Source of the DNA: Prevotella sp. UBA3757
GTDB taxonomy: Bacteria > Bacteroidota > Bacteroidia > Bacteroidales > Bacteroidaceae
Assembly: GCA_002371715.1 (NCBI GenBank)
Contig: DFGF01000080.1
Coordinates: forward strand, 1,864 to 9,669
DNA length: 7,806 nucleotides
Reading direction: 5' to 3'
Below are positions 4,692 through 7,806 of this stretch, piece after piece. The position numbers were made by a program, and so were the translations under genes. Numbering within the stretch: the first letter of the stretch is position 1; each line of letters starts with the position of its first letter. The notes beneath the pieces are model-generated. The model was not told the origin of the DNA. It saw nothing but the letters and a program-made list of their open reading frames with translations, and did not search any database.

Positions 4692-5810
4692 ATGAAGATA
4701 CGACATACATTATTATTAATATTTACAGCAGTAGTTCCACTTTCGCTTCAGGCCCAGAAAATCACGCTGGGCACCTACAAGATGAAAGACGGGGGCGAGT
4801 ATAAGGGAGAAATGCAGGCCGGCAAGCCTCACGGCAAGGGACGCACGATATGGAAGGACGGCGACACCTATGAGGGAAGCTACGTGAAGGGCAAGCGCCA
4901 GGGCTTTGGCGTCTACACATTTACCGACGGCGAGAAGTACGAAGGCGAATGGATGCAGGACCACCAGCACGGCAAGGGCATCTATTACTTCCAGAACAAC
5001 AACCGCTATGACGGCCTCTGGTATCGTGACGACCAGGAGGGTCACGGCACCATGTATTACTATAACGGTGATGTCTACGACGGCAACTGGCGGCAGAACA
5101 AGCGCCACGGCCAGGGACGCTACACCCATAAGGGCGGTGCCTGTTACAATGGTGAATGGGCTAACGACATGAAGAACGGCAAGGGCGAGTTTGACTGGGG
5201 CGACGGCTCCAGCTACACCGGCCAGTGGAAAGACAACCAGCGCTCAGGGAAAGGTACGTACCGCTATGCCTCCGGCGACATCTATATAGGCCAGTGGCAG
5301 AACGACGTGCAGCATGGCAAGGGCATCTACAAGTTCCAGAACGGCGATACGTACGAGGGCGACTACGTGACGGGCGAACGCACGGGACAGGGCGTCTTCC
5401 GCTATGCCAACGGCGACAAGTATACGGGACAGTTCCTGCAGGGTGCCAAGCACGGACAAGGCATGCTGGTCTGGAAAAACGGCAACCAGTATCAGGGCGA
5501 ATGGAAGCAGGACAAGCCTAACGGACGCGGCAAGCTGATGATGAAGAACGGCGACGTCTTTGAAGGCCACTTCCAGAACGGACAGATTGACGGCGAGGGT
5601 ATAGCCCGCTATGCCGACGGCTCCAAGTTCAAGGGACACTTCAGGCAGGGCAAGCGCAACGGCCCCGCCATCGAGGAGGACAAAGAGGGCAAGCGCTTCG
5701 AGGGTGCCTATGTGGACGACCGCCGTGACGGCCGCTTCGTCGAGAAGGACCGCAACGGCAACATCATAGCCCAAGGCACTTACATCAGGGGCAAGCGCCA
5801 GGTGGATTGA
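4692..5810 (+). CDS. Secreted MORN-repeat protein
   Basis: A 372-residue protein of unknown specific role. Residues 1-21 form a signal peptide: basic start MKIRH, hydrophobic core TLLLIFTAVVPLSL, likely cleavage near LQA/QK, with no lipobox cysteine. So it should be exported to the periplasm or beyond. Residues 34-355 are 14 uninterrupted MORN repeats, each exactly 23 residues, of the pattern GDxYxGxWxxGKxHGKGxYxxxN. The last two (GKRNGPAIEEDKE and DDRRDGRFVEKD regions) are diverged, and a 17-residue tail (356-372) is a degenerate fifteenth unit. MORN repeats make extended beta-hairpin stacks used in protein or lipid contacts; which applies here cannot be told. I chose the ATG at 4692 because the signal peptide begins there and the -7 box at 4655-4662 lies upstream. 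A 42-codon in-frame extension to 4566 is just open AT-rich sequence. It is divergent from kdsB, and 49 nt before the YhcH-family gene. Confidence 0.88.
   Translation: MKIRHTLLLIFTAVVPLSLQAQKITLGTYKMKDGGEYKGEMQAGKPHGKGRTIWKDGDTYEGSYVKGKRQGFGVYTFTDGEKYEGEWMQDHQHGKGIYYFQNNNRYDGLWYRDDQEGHGTMYYYNGDVYDGNWRQNKRHGQGRYTHKGGACYNGEWANDMKNGKGEFDWGDGSSYTGQWKDNQRSGKGTYRYASGDIYIGQWQNDVQHGKGIYKFQNGDTYEGDYVTGERTGQGVFRYANGDKYTGQFLQGAKHGQGMLVWKNGNQYQGEWKQDKPNGRGKLMMKNGDVFEGHFQNGQIDGEGIARYADGSKFKGHFRQGKRNGPAIEEDKEGKRFEGAYVDDRRDGRFVEKDRNGNIIAQGTYIRGKRQVD
4791..5756 (+). repeat. Fourteen tandem 69-bp MORN-coding units
   Basis: The repeat block is perfectly periodic at 69 bp with no insertions. Some units remain close at DNA level: units 3 and 8 share GGCAAGGGCATCTA at 4971 and 5316, exactly five units (345 bp) apart, and both encode HGKGIY-FQN. 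Most units have diverged in the variable positions, so the array looks old rather than freshly expanded. Recombination between units would change length in frame. Confidence 0.85.
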
Positions 5811-5859
5811 CCTGACATTCATAACAATCGATAATATTATTCAAAAACTTAAAAGCGCT

Positions 5860-6306
5860 ATGATTATTGACAAAATTGAGAATCTGAAGAATTATGCCCA
5901 GGTGAACCCGTTGTTTGCCAAGGTAGTGGAGTTTATCCAGCAGCACGACCTTAACACCCTGGAGCCGGGCAAGTATGAAATCGAGGGTAAAGACCTTTTT
6001 GTGAATGTCCAGATGGCAAAGGGTAAGACCCCAGACCAAGCCGTCATCGAGACTCATAACAAGATGATTGATATCCAGATACCTATTACCGCTGCCGAGA
6101 CTTTCGGCTATACTCAGCGCGACCTGCTGCCCCAGGCTGAATACAATGCAGAGAAGGACATCACGAAGATTCCAGACCTGGCTGCCGACAGCTACATCAC
6201 CTGCCAGCCCGGCATGATGGCTATCTTCTTCCCCCAGGACGGCCATGCTCCCTGCATATCCGGTGTCGCCGAACTTAAGAAGGCTATATTCAAGGTAAAG
6301 GCTTAA
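5860..6306 (+). CDS. YhcH/YjgK/YiaL family protein (DUF386, TabA-like)
   Basis: A 148-residue cytoplasmic protein of full family length (about 150). It has the conserved core ETHNKMIDIQIPI (64-76; E64, H66, D71), equivalent to E(A/T)HxxxIDIQ in E. coli YhcH. It also has FFPQDGHAPC (123-132; D127, H129) and the closing KKAIFKVKA. The family has a cupin-like fold with a probable metal site formed by such Glu/His residues. E. coli YhcH (NanQ) has been linked to sialic-acid anomer interconversion, and TabA to toxin-linked biofilm effects, so a sugar anomerase-type role is plausible but the substrate is unknown. The gene starts 49 nt after the MORN gene and ends 20 nt before glgB. No TAnnTTTG box is seen in the upstream gap, so it may be transcribed from the MORN promoter. 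The leader is A-rich without Shine-Dalgarno. Confidence 0.88.
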   Translation: MIIDKIENLKNYAQVNPLFAKVVEFIQQHDLNTLEPGKYEIEGKDLFVNVQMAKGKTPDQAVIETHNKMIDIQIPITAAETFGYTQRDLLPQAEYNAEKDITKIPDLAADSYITCQPGMMAIFFPQDGHAPCISGVAELKKAIFKVKA

Positions 6307-6326
6307 CTCCCATTTTTTTGACTATT

Positions 6327-7806
6327 ATGGCAACAACAAAGAAAACCACGACAACGAAGAAGGCTACAGCCACCAAAAAGACTCCCGCCAGGAAACAGGC
6401 AAAAACGGAGGTTGAAGCCCCTAAGCATATCGGACTGGTGCAGAACGACTCATGGCTTGAACCCTTCGAGGATGCCATTCGCGGACGTCACGACCATGCC
6501 CTCTGGAAACTCAACCAGCTGACGAATAACGGCAAGCAGAAATTGACCGACTTTGCCTCTGGCCATTTCTATTTCGGTCTGCACAAACTGCCACGGGGAT
6601 GGGTGTTCCGCGAGTGGGCCCCCAATGCCACCGACATCTATCTCGTTGGTGACTTCAACGATTGGCAGGAAACCGAGAAATACCGCTGCAAGCGTATAGA
6701 GGGCACCGGTAACTGGGAACTGAAACTCAGCGAGAAGGCCCTGAAGCACGGTCAGCTCTACAAGATGAAGGTTCACTGGAACGGTGGTGAAGGCGAGCGT
6801 ATCCCTGCCTGGTGCCGCCGCGTGGTACAGGATGACCAGACCAAGATATTCTCAGCCCAGGTGTGGAACCCGGAAAAACCTTACGAGTGGAAGAAAAAGA
6901 ACTTCAAGCCCAAGAAGGACCCGCTACTCATCTACGAGTGTCATGTCGGAATGGCTCAGGATGCCGAGAAGGTAGGCACCTATAAGGAGTTTACGGAGAA
7001 CGTGTTGCCTCGCGTCAAGGCGGACGGCTACAATGCCATTCAGGTCATGGCCATTCAGGAACATCCCTATTATGGCTCGTTTGGCTACCATGTCAGCTCG
7101 TTCTTTGCCCCCTCCAGCCGTTTCGGCACCCCAGAGGACCTGAAGGAACTGATTGACACAGCCCACAAAATGGGTATTGCCGTCATTATGGATATCGTAC
7201 ACTCACATGCCGTGAAGAACGAGGTGGAGGGCCTGGGTAACCTGGCCGGCGACCCCAACCAATTCTTCTATCCCGGCGACCGTCATGAGCATCCGGCCTG
7301 GGACTCGCTGTGTTTCGACTACGGCAAGGACGAGGTGCTGCACTTCCTGCTGTCAAACTGCCGTTACTGGCTGGGCGAATTCCACTTCGACGGTTTCCGG
7401 TTCGACGGTGTCACCTCCATGCTCTACTACAGCCACGGACTGGGCGAGGCCTTTGGCGGCTATGGCGACTATTTCAATGGTCACGAGGACGACAATGCCA
7501 TCTGCTACCTGACATTGGCCAACTATCTCATCCATGAGGAGAATCCCAACGCCATCACCATTGCCGAGGAGGTCAGCGGCATGCCCGGCCTTGCTGCGAA
7601 ATTCGAGGATGGCGGCTACGGCTTCGACTACCGTATGGCCATGAACATTCCCGACTACTGGATCAAGACTATCAAGGAGGTGCGTGACGAGGACATCAAC
7701 GTCACCAGCATCTTCTGGGAGGTCAAGAACCGCCGTCCGGACGAGAAGACCATCTCGTACTGCGAGAGCCACGACCAGGCTCTGGTGGGCGACAAGACCA
7801 TCATCT
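6327..7806 (+). CDS. glgB: 1,4-alpha-glucan branching enzyme, GH13_8 type, N-terminal 493 codons
   Basis: Runs off the right edge. Branching enzymes cut alpha-1,4 glucan and rejoin it as alpha-1,6 branches in glycogen. Residues 1-31 are a Lys/Thr/Ala-rich tail (MATTKKTTTTKKATATKKTP...). A CBM48-like domain follows (about 88-185; WVFREWAPNATDIYLVGDFNDW), then the GH13 barrel. Its catalytic regions are visible: DIVHSH (289-294), GFRFDGVTS with nucleophile D360, TIAEEVSGMP with acid/base E414, and ESHDQ with D483. The stretches MAIQEHPYYGSFGYHVSSFFA and SRFGTPEDLKELIDTAHKMGI match eukaryotic GBE1-type enzymes much better than E. coli GlgB. I therefore call the GH13_8 subfamily, which is common in Bacteroidota. 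The ATG at 6327 follows the YhcH-family stop by 20 nt, with a T-rich gap and no separate promoter seen. The C-terminal beta domain is not in the window. The symbol is by function; E. coli glgB belongs to a different subfamily. Confidence 0.93.
   Translation, partial: MATTKKTTTTKKATATKKTPARKQAKTEVEAPKHIGLVQNDSWLEPFEDAIRGRHDHALWKLNQLTNNGKQKLTDFASGHFYFGLHKLPRGWVFREWAPNATDIYLVGDFNDWQETEKYRCKRIEGTGNWELKLSEKALKHGQLYKMKVHWNGGEGERIPAWCRRVVQDDQTKIFSAQVWNPEKPYEWKKKNFKPKKDPLLIYECHVGMAQDAEKVGTYKEFTENVLPRVKADGYNAIQVMAIQEHPYYGSFGYHVSSFFAPSSRFGTPEDLKELIDTAHKMGIAVIMDIVHSHAVKNEVEGLGNLAGDPNQFFYPGDRHEHPAWDSLCFDYGKDEVLHFLLSNCRYWLGEFHFDGFRFDGVTSMLYYSHGLGEAFGGYGDYFNGHEDDNAICYLTLANYLIHEENPNAITIAEEVSGMPGLAAKFEDGGYGFDYRMAMNIPDYWIKTIKEVRDEDINVTSIFWEVKNRRPDEKTISYCESHDQALVGDKTII

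Noticed and set aside
5244..5822. 192-codon open frame on the minus strand opposite the MORN repeats
   Set aside because: Its repetitive valine/leucine/alanine-rich composition is simply the antisense image of the 69-bp MORN units.
5831..5845. AT-rich palindrome ATAATATTAT in the MORN/YhcH gap as a terminator or operator
   Set aside because: Only A/T pairs, no loop and no T-tract; such palindromes are expected by chance in AT-rich gaps.

Overview
The window looks like the chromosome of a Bacteroidota member, most likely a Bacteroidales/Prevotellaceae (Prevotella-like) species. Three things point there. Promoter boxes match the Bacteroides-type -7 element TAnnTTTG, in two cases with a TTTG-like box 20 nt upstream. 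Start codons mostly follow A/T-rich leaders rather than Shine-Dalgarno sites. The CarB, KdsB and GH13_8 branching-enzyme sequences resemble those of Bacteroides/Prevotella. Coding DNA is moderately GC-rich and the short intergenic gaps are very AT-rich. The species call is from sequence character only.

Left half, all transcribed right to left. At 1-152 is the N-terminus of carB (carbamoyl-phosphate synthase large subunit) with its own promoter. At 298-3721 is a two-gene signalling operon. Its first gene (2195-3721) encodes a membrane sensor with a periplasmic Cache-like domain, HAMP and a DHp-like helical pair, but it has lost the phosphoacceptor histidine and has no ATPase domain. The second gene (298-2202) overlaps it by 8 nt and encodes a complete hybrid-free histidine kinase with the same sensor layout. 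No response regulator is present in the window. Upstream of this operon is kdsB (3827-4585, CMP-Kdo synthetase, LPS inner-core precursor), which carries a heptanucleotide tandem repeat inside its coding sequence.

Right half, left to right. A compact divergent promoter region (4586-4691) separates kdsB from a secreted MORN-repeat protein (4692-5810; 14 consecutive repeats of exactly 23 residues). It is followed by a YhcH/YjgK/YiaL-family putative sugar anomerase-like protein (5860-6306) and the first 493 codons of a eukaryote-type (GH13_8) glycogen branching enzyme (6327 to beyond the window edge), which has an unusual Lys/Thr/Ala-rich N-terminal tail. The short gaps (49 and 20 nt) suggest these three may be co-transcribed.

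Most promising for novelty: the pseudo-kinase/true-kinase tandem pair, the frame-breaking 7-bp repeat inside kdsB, and the nearly symmetric back-to-back -7 boxes in the kdsB/MORN intergenic region. No mobile element, CRISPR array, tRNA or rRNA was seen. The longest gap without a gene is 145 nt (153-297).
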